From the NCBI GenBank assembly GCA_009930175.1, contig RZYW01000003.1:1-59030 (forward strand): a DNA stretch of 59,030 bases, written 5' to 3'. The translations under genes were made by a program, and so were the position numbers. How positions within the stretch are numbered: the first letter of the stretch is position 1; every line of letters begins with the position of its first letter. Source of the stretch: Clostridia bacterium (GTDB lineage Bacteria > Bacillota > Peptococcia > Peptococcales > SKKY01). Positions 51,516-59,030 of this stretch are shown here, one piece after another. The notes beneath the pieces were generated by a model. It had not been told where the DNA came from, searched no databases, and worked only from the letters and a program-made list of their open reading frames with translations.

Positions 51516-54158
51516 TTAACCAAGTTGCTCTGTAATAACACTTTCTGCCGCTTCTAAAGCTTCCTTAATTTTTGAAGGGTCTTTTCCTCCAGCCTGAGCC
51601 AGATCAGGGCGACCTCCCCCTCCGCCTCCACAAGCTTTGGCAGCTTCCTTAACAATATTTCCTGCATGAATTTTTCCAGCGAGATCTTTTGTTGCTGCGG
51701 CAATCAGGTTAACTTTACCATCAATTGGTGAAGCTAAAACAACAACTGCAGAACTTAGCTTATCTCTGAACTGATCTGCCATTTCTCTTAACATATCCAT
51801 ACTTTGATTTTCAACTTCAGCAATTAAAACCTTAACTCCTGCAATTTCTTTTGCACTGTCAATAAGATTTGCAACAGCATTTTTTGATTGCTGATTTTTA
51901 AATTTATCTACTTCATTTTCCAACTCTTTATTTTTTTGCAGTAATTGTTCAATTCTGTTAACTACATCACTTCTTGTAGTCTTTAGATGTTCTATTACTG
52001 TACTAAATAACTTTTCTTCTTCTTTTTGATATTTGTATGCTTCCAGACCTGTTACGGCTTCAATTCTTCTTACCCCTGCAGCTACTGCACCTTCAGAAAG
52101 AATTTTAAATAAACCAATTTCACTTGTATTTTTAATGTGTGTACCACCGCATAATTCAAAACTGAAATCTCCAATTTTTATACAGCGAACAACATCCCCG
52201 TATTTTTCACCAAAAAGTGCTGTAACACCCATTTCTTTCGCTTTATCAAGCTCTGTTTCAAAGGCATCAACCTGGATTGCTTTGAATACTGTTTCATTTA
52301 CTTTTCTTTCAATATCAGCAAGTTCTTCTGAAGTAACTTGTGAAAAATGAGAGAAGTCAAAACGAAGTCTTTCTGGATTTACATATGATCCTGCCTGATT
52401 TACATGGTCACCTAAAACTTCTTTTAAAACCTTATGAAGAACATGAGTAGCTGTATGATTTCTTTCTGTGCTTTTTCTTAAGAATTCTGCTATTTGAGCA
52501 TTTCCCGTTTCGCCAACAGTAACCTGGCCTTTTACTTTACCAACATGAACAAATTTTCCATCTGGAAGTTTTTTTGTATCAGTAATTTCTACTGAACCAT
52601 GGCTAAAGGTAATTAAACCTTTATCTCCTATCTGACCTCCACCTTCACCATAAAATGGAGTTTTGTTCAAAAGAAGATATGCCTCTTCTCCTTCATATAC
52701 TACATCTTTTTTCTCCCCTTCAACAAGGGCTCCTAAAAGATTAACTTCTGTATTTAAGCTTTCGTAACCAACAAATTCTGTTTTTGATAATTCCTGGAAA
52801 TTGGTAGTTACTGCCATTGCAAGATCCCAGGCACGGTTTTCTTTTTGTGCTTCTCTTGCTCTTTTTCTTTGCATTTCCATTTCTTCGTTAAAACCATCAA
52901 TATCAACAGTAAATCCGTTTTCTTCTGCAATATCTCCAGTTAAATCAATTGGGAATCCGTAAGTATCATAAAGAGTAAAACTTTCTTTTCCAGTAATTAC
53001 AGTTCTATTTTCTAATTTCATTTTTTCTATAGTATCATTAACTATTTTCATTCCGTCTTCTAAAGTAAGCTGGAATCTTTCTTCCTCAATTTTAATTACT
53101 TTCTGAACATAGGACATTTTCTCTCCAATTTCAGGGTAATCTTCTCCCATTAACTGATCAATTAATGGAGGGAACTGATACAAGAATGATCCTTGAATTC
53201 CCAAAACTTTGCCGAATCTGGCAGCTCTTCTTAAAATTCTTCTTAATACATAGCCTCTTCCTTCATTACTTGGAAGAACTCCATCTGCAATAAGAAAAGT
53301 ACAGGAACGAGCATGGTCAGCAATAACTCTAAAAGGAAAACCTTCAGAACCTTTTTCATACTTTTTGCCGGATATTTCTTCAGCTTTGGCAATTATTGGT
53401 CTGATTATATCTATATCATAGTTACTGTCTACATTTTGAACTACACTTGTAATTCTTTCCAGTCCCATACCTGTATCAATACTTGGCTTTGGTAAAGGAG
53501 TCAACACACCATTTTCATCTCTGTTATATTGCATGAAAACAAGGTTCCAAATTTCAAGCCATCTGTCGCAGTCACATACTCCAAGAGCACAAACTGGTGC
53601 ATCACAGCTCTTGTCTTCCCCTCTGTCTATATGAATCTCGCTGCAAGGTCCACAAGGGCCAGTATCACCCATAGCCCAGAAGTTATCTTTTTCACCCATT
53701 TTTAAAATTCTTTCAGCTGGTACAGGAGTAAGTTCCTTCCACAATTCTCCAGCCTCATCATCATCTTCAAAAATAGTTATATATAATTTTTCCTCAGGAA
53801 GACCCATTTCTTTTGTTAAGAATTCCCAGGCATAAGTTATTGCGTCTCTTTTAAAATAATCTCCAAAGGAAAAATTACCCAGCATTTCAAAGAAAGTATG
53901 ATGTCTTGCTGTTCTTCCAACTGTATCAAGGTCGTTGTGTTTTCCACCGGCTCTAACACATTTTTGAGAAGTAACAGCTCTTGAATAATCTCTTTTATCA
54001 AGGCCTAAAAATACATCTTTAAACTGATTCATTCCTGCATTATTAAAAAGCAAAGTTGGATCATTATAAGGAATTAATGAAGAACTTCTAACTTCTTCAT
54101 GACCATGGTTTTTAAAATATTCTATAAATCTTCTTCTAATTTCTTTAGCTGTAAGCAT
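51516..54158 (-). CDS. alaS: Alanyl-tRNA synthetase
   Basis: At 880 residues it has the full AlaRS plan: aminoacylation core (about 1-440, with 'FFEMLGNFSFGDYFKRDAI' and 'DTGMGLERI'), the editing domain with HxxxH in 'RNHTATHVLHKVL' and 'CGGTH', and the C-terminal domain with 'GGGGGGRPDLAQAGG'. It charges tRNA-Ala and clears mischarged Ser/Gly. The ATG has GGAGGAG upstream. There is no T-box leader: only 38 nt separate it from mnmA. It is followed by ireB. Confidence 0.98.
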   Translation of the reverse strand: MLTAKEIRRRFIEYFKNHGHEEVRSSSLIPYNDPTLLFNNAGMNQFKDVFLGLDKRDYSRAVTSQKCVRAGGKHNDLDTVGRTARHHTFFEMLGNFSFGDYFKRDAITYAWEFLTKEMGLPEEKLYITIFEDDDEAGELWKELTPVPAERILKMGEKDNFWAMGDTGPCGPCSEIHIDRGEDKSCDAPVCALGVCDCDRWLEIWNLVFMQYNRDENGVLTPLPKPSIDTGMGLERITSVVQNVDSNYDIDIIRPIIAKAEEISGKKYEKGSEGFPFRVIADHARSCTFLIADGVLPSNEGRGYVLRRILRRAARFGKVLGIQGSFLYQFPPLIDQLMGEDYPEIGEKMSYVQKVIKIEEERFQLTLEDGMKIVNDTIEKMKLENRTVITGKESFTLYDTYGFPIDLTGDIAEENGFTVDIDGFNEEMEMQRKRAREAQKENRAWDLAMAVTTNFQELSKTEFVGYESLNTEVNLLGALVEGEKKDVVYEGEEAYLLLNKTPFYGEGGGQIGDKGLITFSHGSVEITDTKKLPDGKFVHVGKVKGQVTVGETGNAQIAEFLRKSTERNHTATHVLHKVLKEVLGDHVNQAGSYVNPERLRFDFSHFSQVTSEELADIERKVNETVFKAIQVDAFETELDKAKEMGVTALFGEKYGDVVRCIKIGDFSFELCGGTHIKNTSEIGLFKILSEGAVAAGVRRIEAVTGLEAYKYQKEEEKLFSTVIEHLKTTRSDVVNRIEQLLQKNKELENEVDKFKNQQSKNAVANLIDSAKEIAGVKVLIAEVENQSMDMLREMADQFRDKLSSAVVVLASPIDGKVNLIAAATKDLAGKIHAGNIVKEAAKACGGGGGGRPDLAQAGGKDPSKIKEALEAAESVITEQLG

Positions 54159-54196
54159 ATTTCTCCTCCTCGTATTCTTGTAACCAAATAATTATA

Positions 54197-55240
54197 TCAC
54201 ATTATAACTCCGCCACCAACCAAAAGGTCCTCTTTATAAAGGACTACAGATTGGCCTGGAGTAATGGCTCTTTGAGGCTCTGTAAAGGATACTTCAATTT
54301 TTCCATCTGGAAGATTTTTTACTCTTCCCTTTGAAGTTTTAGTGCTGTATCTTATTTTAATGTCATATTCTATATTTTCCTCAAAGGTTTCCCCTGTTAA
54401 AAGATTAACTTCTCCAGCTGTAAGTTTATTTGAAAAAAGATTTTCATTTTTCCCAAGATACAATGCATTCTTTTCTTTATTTGTTCCAATAACATAAGCT
54501 GGATACTCCATGCTTATTCCCAGACCTTTTCGTTGCCCTATTGTATAGAAAGGTAAGCCAAGATGCTCCCCAACCTTTTTCCCTTCAAGATCAAAAACAG
54601 GGCCTTTTTTAAAGGCTTTATCTCCAAAAGCTTCTCTTAGATACCTTTTATAATCATTGTCAGGGATAAAGCATATTTCCTGACTTTCACTTTTTTGAGC
54701 AACATGAAGACCAGCTTCTGCAGCAATTTTTTTTACATCTTCTTTTTTATAGTCACCAAGAGGGAATATTACCCTGCTTAATACATCCTGATTTAAATAA
54801 TATAAAAAATAGGTTTGATCTTTAAAAAGATCTTCCGCTTTTCCTAGATGGAAATATCCTGTTTTTTCATCTTTAACTACTTTGACATAATGACCCGTAG
54901 CAAGATAATCAACATCAAATTCTTTAACTAAATCAAAAAATAATTTAAACTTGATTTCTCTGTTACATACTACACATGGATTTGGAGTAATTCCTGCTAT
55001 ATAAGAATCTGTAAAGTATTTAATAACTTTTTCTTTGAATTTATCTCTTATATCAAAATGCCTGAATTCAATTCCTAATTGTTCAGCAACTCTTTTGGCA
55101 TCTGTGAGGCCTTTTTCAGCATCTTCTTTTTCTATCATTTGAAGATAGACCCCAACAACTTCATAACCCTGCTTTTTTAATAAATAAGCTGTTACAGAGC
55201 TGTCTACTCCGCCGCTCATTCCTACTGCAACTTTTTTCAT
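54197..55240 (-). CDS. mnmA: tRNA-specific 2-thiouridylase MnmA
   Basis: A 347-residue PP-loop enzyme: SGGVDSS (9-15), the cysteine loop NPCVVCN (Cys89/Cys92) and the second catalytic Cys190 in 'SQEICFIPD', then the C-terminal beta-barrel domain 'QRAITPGQSVVLY'. It makes 2-thiouridine at the wobble position of tRNA-Lys, Glu and Gln. No adjacent cysteine desulfurase is in the window. It is 6 nt after the rarA stop. Confidence 0.97.
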   Translation of the reverse strand: MKKVAVGMSGGVDSSVTAYLLKKQGYEVVGVYLQMIEKEDAEKGLTDAKRVAEQLGIEFRHFDIRDKFKEKVIKYFTDSYIAGITPNPCVVCNREIKFKLFFDLVKEFDVDYLATGHYVKVVKDEKTGYFHLGKAEDLFKDQTYFLYYLNQDVLSRVIFPLGDYKKEDVKKIAAEAGLHVAQKSESQEICFIPDNDYKRYLREAFGDKAFKKGPVFDLEGKKVGEHLGLPFYTIGQRKGLGISMEYPAYVIGTNKEKNALYLGKNENLFSNKLTAGEVNLLTGETFEENIEYDIKIRYSTKTSKGRVKNLPDGKIEVSFTEPQRAITPGQSVVLYKEDLLVGGGVIM

Positions 55241-55246
55241 TTTAAT

Positions 55247-56512
55247 TTATTCCTTTCTTCTAAAGAACTTTTCTCCAATTAGCTTGTCTGGAAGATATTG
55301 CTGTTCAACCCAATTTCCCGGGTAGTTATGAGGATACTTGTACTCCAAACCATTTCCTAATTTTGCTGCACCAGGATAGTGAGCATCTCTTAAGTGTTCA
55401 GGTACAGGATGAATTTCACCTTTTCTAACCCGGCTTAGTGCATAATCTATACTTGCATAAGCATCATTATTTTTTTTAGCTAAAGCGCAATAAAGTACAG
55501 CATGGGAAAGAACTATTCTTCCCTCTGGCATTCCCAGTCTTTCCAGGGATTGGTAGGCAGCTAAAGCAAGGCTAAGAGCATTACTGTCTGCTAAACCGAT
55601 ATCTTCTGAGGCGAAAATTAAAACCCTTCTGGCAATAAATAAAGGATCTTCCCCTGCCTCAAGCATAAGTGCAAGATAATATACCGATGCATCCGGATCG
55701 GAGCCTCTCATGCTTTTTATAAATGCAGAAATAACATCATAATGCATATCTCCAGATTTATCATAACTAATAGCTGGACGCTGAACTGAGTCCTCTGCTG
55801 TCTCCAGAGTAATTTTTCTTTGACCCTGATCATTTGGTGTTGTAGATAAAACTGCTATTTCCAAAGCATTTAAAGCCTTTCTTGCATCACCTGCAGCAAA
55901 ATTTACAATATGCTCTAAGGCTTCTTTAGAAATGCTTACACCCATATTTCCTAAACCCTTTTCTGCATTCTTAAGGGCATCACCCAGAATATTCATTAAA
56001 TCTGCATTTTCCAAACTTTTTATTTGAAAAACATTGGTTCTGGAAAGCAAAGCTGAATTAATTGAAAAATAAGGATTTTCCGTAGTAGCCCCAATTAATA
56101 TCAAAAGACCCGTTTCTACTGAGGGCAGCAAAGCATCTTGCTGAGCTTTATTAAATCTGTGTATTTCATCAATAAAAAGGATTGTTTTTTTATTGTAATA
56201 CTTCTTATTATCTTCTGCTTTAGAAATTATTTTTTTTATATCCTGCACACCACTTACAACAGCATTTATTTTATTAAAATCTGCTCCTGCGGTATTTGCA
56301 ATAGCCATAGCTATTGTTGTTTTTCCTGTTCCAGATGGACCATAAAAAATCATTGAACTTAAACGATCCGCCTCAACAAGACGGTTAATAATTTTCCCTG
56401 GACCTAAAATATGCTTTTGCCCTTTAATATCATTAATATTTTCAGGACGCATTCTGTCAGCCAATGGAGATTCTTTTTTATTTATTTCACTATTATAGTC
56501 GAACAAATCCAT
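55247..56512 (-). CDS. rarA: Replication-associated recombination protein RarA (MgsA)
   Basis: A 421-residue clamp-loader-like AAA+ ATPase: Walker A YGPSGTGKT (57-65), DEIH (motif II), 'GATTENPYFSINSALLSR' sensor region and a C-terminal MgsA domain with 'SEDIGLADSNAL' and 'HLRDAHYPGA'. It acts at stalled replication forks with SSB. The ATG is 5-6 nt after AGGTG. Fifty codons of upstream open frame overlap the SDR gene and lack coding features, so they are excluded. Confidence 0.95.
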   Translation of the reverse strand: MDLFDYNSEINKKESPLADRMRPENINDIKGQKHILGPGKIINRLVEADRLSSMIFYGPSGTGKTTIAMAIANTAGADFNKINAVVSGVQDIKKIISKAEDNKKYYNKKTILFIDEIHRFNKAQQDALLPSVETGLLILIGATTENPYFSINSALLSRTNVFQIKSLENADLMNILGDALKNAEKGLGNMGVSISKEALEHIVNFAAGDARKALNALEIAVLSTTPNDQGQRKITLETAEDSVQRPAISYDKSGDMHYDVISAFIKSMRGSDPDASVYYLALMLEAGEDPLFIARRVLIFASEDIGLADSNALSLALAAYQSLERLGMPEGRIVLSHAVLYCALAKKNNDAYASIDYALSRVRKGEIHPVPEHLRDAHYPGAAKLGNGLEYKYPHNYPGNWVEQQYLPDKLIGEKFFRRKE

Positions 56513-56534
56513 AGTAATCACCTGTACTTTTCGT

Positions 56535-57269
56535 TTATATAACCATTCCACCATTAGGACTAATAATCTGTCCTGTAATAAAATCTGCTTCGGGAGATGA
56601 AAGATAAAGAGCCAGACTGGCAATATCTTCCGGTTTCCCCAGGCGCAATAAAGGTGTATCATCCCTTAATGAGCACTTATCTTCTTCGCTTAGGGTACTA
56701 ATCATATCTGTTTCAATTACCCCTGGAGTTATGCAATTAACTTGGACTCCTGAGGGTCCCAATTCTTTTGCCAAAGCCTTAGTAAAGCCTATCATTCCAG
56801 CTTTTGAAGTGGAATAATGAACTTCACAGGAAGCTCCTACCATTCCCCAAATTGATGAAATATTAATTATTTTACCTTGTTTTTTATTGATCATATAAGG
56901 AACTGCTTTTTTACAACAGTTAAACATACCCTTTAAGTTAACATCTATCATTAAATCCCAGTCTTCATCAGAAATTTCTGTAAAAAGTTTAAACTGACTA
57001 ATACCTGCATTATTAATAAGAATATCTACACCTGAAAACTTGTTTTCTATAAATTCAAAAATTTTATTTAAATCCTCTTTTTTTGTAATATCCCCTTGAA
57101 TAGCATAAGCTTCACAGCCCATTTCCCGAAGACGGCATTCTAATTCCTTTGCTTCATTATATGACCTGTAGAAATTGAATACCACCTGATATCCTTTAAG
57201 TGCAAAAATTTCTGCCATTGCTCTTCCTATTCCTTTTGCTCCACCAGTTATTAATACAGTTTTTTTCAA
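56535..57269 (-). CDS. SDR-family oxidoreductase (FabG-like or EF-P 5-aminopentanone reductase)
   Basis: A 244-residue short-chain dehydrogenase: NADP motif TGGAKGIG (8-15), NNAG (86-89), catalytic Ser138, Tyr152 and Lys156, and the C-terminal 'GQIISPNGG'. FabG-type 3-oxoacyl-ACP reduction is possible, but no other fab genes lie nearby. The block 'SSIWGMVGASCEVHYS' is typical of the YmfI group, which reduces the 5-aminopentanone on elongation factor P. The TTG start is 8-9 nt after GGAG; a GTG five codons upstream overlaps it. It stands between two unrelated genes. Confidence 0.82.
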   Translation of the reverse strand: MKKTVLITGGAKGIGRAMAEIFALKGYQVVFNFYRSYNEAKELECRLREMGCEAYAIQGDITKKEDLNKIFEFIENKFSGVDILINNAGISQFKLFTEISDEDWDLMIDVNLKGMFNCCKKAVPYMINKKQGKIINISSIWGMVGASCEVHYSTSKAGMIGFTKALAKELGPSGVQVNCITPGVIETDMISTLSEEDKCSLRDDTPLLRLGKPEDIASLALYLSSPEADFITGQIISPNGGMVI

Positions 57270-57322
57270 AGAATCCAACTCCACTTTAAATTTTCTTTAT
57301 GTATTGAATTCTACCATTAATT

Positions 57323-57348
57323 AAAAAAGCCGACCATAGGGCCGGCTT
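57323..57348 (-). terminator. Terminator after the chemotaxis receptor gene
   Basis: On the minus strand the stem AGCCGGCC/GGTCGGCT (one G-U pair, 4-nt loop) is followed by T6. It is about 22 nt after the receptor's stop. Confidence 0.85.
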
Positions 57349-57369
57349 AATAAATACATTAATATTTGA

Positions 57370-59030
57370 TTAATATTTAAATCTCTGAACGCTTTCTTTC
57401 ATTTCCTGAGCTAATTTTGTTAATGACTCACTTGCAGAAGCAATTTCTGACATTGATGCTGTTTGTTCTTCAACAGCTGCAGATGCTTCTTCAGTACTTG
57501 CAGCATTTTCTTCGGAAATAGCTGAAAGATTTTGGATTATTCCAATTATTTCATCTTTTTTTACTGCCATTTGTTTTCCTGAATCATTTAATGAATCAAG
57601 AACTTCCTTCATTGCCTCTACGGCTTCTGCAATACCTGCAAATTTATTATTTGTATCATCAACACTCTTAGTTTGAACTTTAACTATTTCATCTAAAACT
57701 TTCATTGATTCAACTGCATGGTTAGTTTTTCCTGTTAATTCTTTAATAACCTGCTCAATTTCTGTTGTAAAGTTATTTGATTGTTCTGCAAGCTTTCTTA
57801 TTTCATCTGCAACAACTGCAAAGCCTTTACCAGCCTCTCCTGCTCTGGCTGCTTCGATAGCCGCATTTAAAGCAAGAAGGTTTGTTTGCTCAGCAATGTT
57901 TTTAATCATTTCACTGGCAGATACAATTTTACTAGCGCTGACATTAGTTTCATCAATAATATCACTAACATCTTTTGCAACTTTTGTACTTTCCTGATTC
58001 TTATTAATCAATTCCAGCATAATTGTAGAACCTTCATCTTTAAGATTATCCACTTTGTATGCTGCATCATTTACTGTTTTAACCAGATCCTGCTCATTTT
58101 CAATTATCATACCAAGCTCATCAATATTTAATGCACCCTGTTCTGTTTCCTTTGCCTGGTCAGATGCCCCGCTGGCAATTTCTTCAATTGTTTTTGCAAT
58201 TTCATCTGAAACTGTTGAAGCCTGGCCACTTGTTGCACTTAACTCTTCTGCAGAGGAAGATAATGTAATTGAGCTGGTATTGATTGATGAAATTATATCC
58301 CTTAAATTATCTGAAATAACCTGCATGGTTTTTGCAAGTAATCCAACTTCATCTTCTCTTTTTAATAAGTCATCTTCCACATCTTTACGAATATCAAGGG
58401 CTGCAATAAGATTACCATGTTCTACTATTCTTGTAATAGGATTAACAATTCTTCTTACAAAGAAAATAACTGCTAAAATTGCCAGAACAAGCATAATTGA
58501 ACCTATAATTATTAATTTTTTAAATAAATCACTTGAATATTCTTTTATTAAGCCCTGTGCCTCTTCATCAGAAACTCCAAGAAATAATATTCCAGCTGTT
58601 TGATTATTTACATCCTTTAGTGGTTTATATACTGTATAGTAACTTTTCCCTAAAATATTTGCTGTTCCTGTAAAGGTATCCCCATTAACAATTGGATTGT
58701 AGGCTGCACTTTCTTTACCTAAAAATGTTCCTGTTACTCTTTTACCACTTTCATCAAGAATTGAGGTTGTGACTCTTTTAAAGTCATCCCCTTCTTTTTT
58801 AAAGATAGTTGCCACAACGCCAAGATCTTTTCCTAATAAATCAACTAGCTCTGTATCATCTTCTATAGCTCTTCCATTAGTTCCTGTTAATATTCCATTC
58901 TCCAAAACTGCATCTTCATAGTATTTATCAAAATATCCCTCAAAGGAATTAATATCTCCCGATAATTTTTCTGTTAATAAAAAACCCGTAAGTTGAGTTT
59001 GACTATTCTGGGCATAAATAAAGCCAAAAG
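57370..59030 (-). CDS. Methyl-accepting chemotaxis protein, N-terminus outside the window
   Basis: The visible part has an extracellular Cache sensor ('[24 protein letters not shown]' and '[23 protein letters not shown]'), a transmembrane helix '[19 protein letters not shown]', a HAMP segment and a long signalling coiled coil with the receptor tip '[40 protein letters not shown]'. It passes ligand signals to CheA/CheW, controlling flagellar motion. The frame stays open to the right edge of the window ('[22 protein letters not shown]...'), so a TTG inside the sensor is not the start and the gene is 5' truncated here. Confidence 0.95.
   Translation of the reverse strand, partial: FGFIYAQNSQTQLTGFLLTEKLSGDINSFEGYFDKYYEDAVLENGILTGTNGRAIEDDTELVDLLGKDLGVVATIFKKEGDDFKRVTTSILDESGKRVTGTFLGKESAAYNPIVNGDTFTGTANILGKSYYTVYKPLKDVNNQTAGILFLGVSDEEAQGLIKEYSSDLFKKLIIIGSIMLVLAILAVIFFVRRIVNPITRIVEHGNLIAALDIRKDVEDDLLKREDEVGLLAKTMQVISDNLRDIISSINTSSITLSSSAEELSATSGQASTVSDEIAKTIEEIASGASDQAKETEQGALNIDELGMIIENEQDLVKTVNDAAYKVDNLKDEGSTIMLELINKNQESTKVAKDVSDIIDETNVSASKIVSASEMIKNIAEQTNLLALNAAIEAARAGEAGKGFAVVADEIRKLAEQSNNFTTEIEQVIKELTGKTNHAVESMKVLDEIVKVQTKSVDDTNNKFAGIAEAVEAMKEVLDSLNDSGKQMAVKKDEIIGIIQNLSAISEENAASTEEASAAVEEQTASMSEIASASESLTKLAQEMKESVQRFKY

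Noticed and set aside
54159-54196. T-box leader for alaS
   Set aside because: The gap to mnmA is only 38 nt, too short for a T-box, and no GGTGG-type box is present.
56513-56662. Fifty-codon N-terminal extension of rarA
   Set aside because: It overlaps the SDR gene in another frame, and the ribosome site AGGTG lies just before the MDLFDYN start.

Overview
The window is AT-rich and gene-dense, and reads as a chromosome segment of a Gram-positive anaerobe of the Bacillota, probably class Clostridia. The evidence is the Firmicutes-type gene order alaS-ireB-ruvX-yrzB-mltG-trmR-trhP, IreB, YqeG, RarA and MltG, lipoprotein signals, strong AGGAGG-type ribosome sites, frequent TTG/GTG starts, and a methyl-accepting chemotaxis protein that implies motility. 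I cannot name the genus. Almost everything is on the minus strand. The plus-strand exceptions are three tRNAs (Trp, Asp, Thr) and one orphan AbiEi-type antitoxin.

Region 1 (1-8155) is housekeeping: a PHP-domain fragment cut by the window edge, tRNA-Trp, an EF-G-like GTPase, surE, pssA, a DinG-type helicase, ahcY, tRNA-Arg, trmL and a small FlhB-C-terminal-like (YlqH) gene.

Region 2 (8.2-35.0 kb) is accessory. It lies exactly between a YlqH-like and a YlqG/FliK-like gene, which are neighbours in Bacillus, so it looks like inserted DNA. It holds: (a) a SEFIR-domain protein beside a two-gene ABC-three-component-like cassette (SMC-like ATPase plus a nuclease-fold protein); (b) a type III restriction-modification operon with a SNF2-type helicase, DUF4391, Mod, Res, a YdbC/PC4-like protein and a small membrane protein; (c) a possible ComK-like regulator and the DUF1659/DUF2922 pair; (d) toxin-antitoxin genes, one AbiEi/AbiEii pair intact and others decaying (a truncated MNT nucleotidyltransferase, and an AbiEi antitoxin whose toxin has been cut to about 11 codons); (e) a DUF2812 membrane protein; (f) a cobalamin-riboswitch-controlled operon encoding a NifH-like ATPase, a one-domain NifD-like protein, a NifK-like protein and a BtuFCD/FecBCDE-type importer; (g) a lipoprotein gene interrupted at an A AAA AAG sequence.

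Region 3 (35.0-45.6 kb) has the YlqG-like gene, a FakA/YloV-like kinase, two tandem TrkH channels with one TrkA, a DUF4015 glycosidase-like protein, a beta-CASP MBL nuclease and a tRNA-Asp/tRNA-Thr unit. Region 4 (45.6 kb to the end) has a lipoprotein, aroK, yqeG, DUF4911, trhP, trmR, mltG, yrzB, ruvX, ireB, alaS, mnmA, rarA, an SDR reductase and a chemotaxis receptor cut by the window edge.

The best candidate for an undescribed system is the B12-riboswitch/nitrogenase-like/ABC-importer operon (28.4-34.2 kb). Its regulation and transporter point to corrinoid, tetrapyrrole or cobalt metabolism rather than nitrogen fixation. The SEFIR plus ABC-3C cassette and the helicase-extended type III RM operon are the next most interesting.
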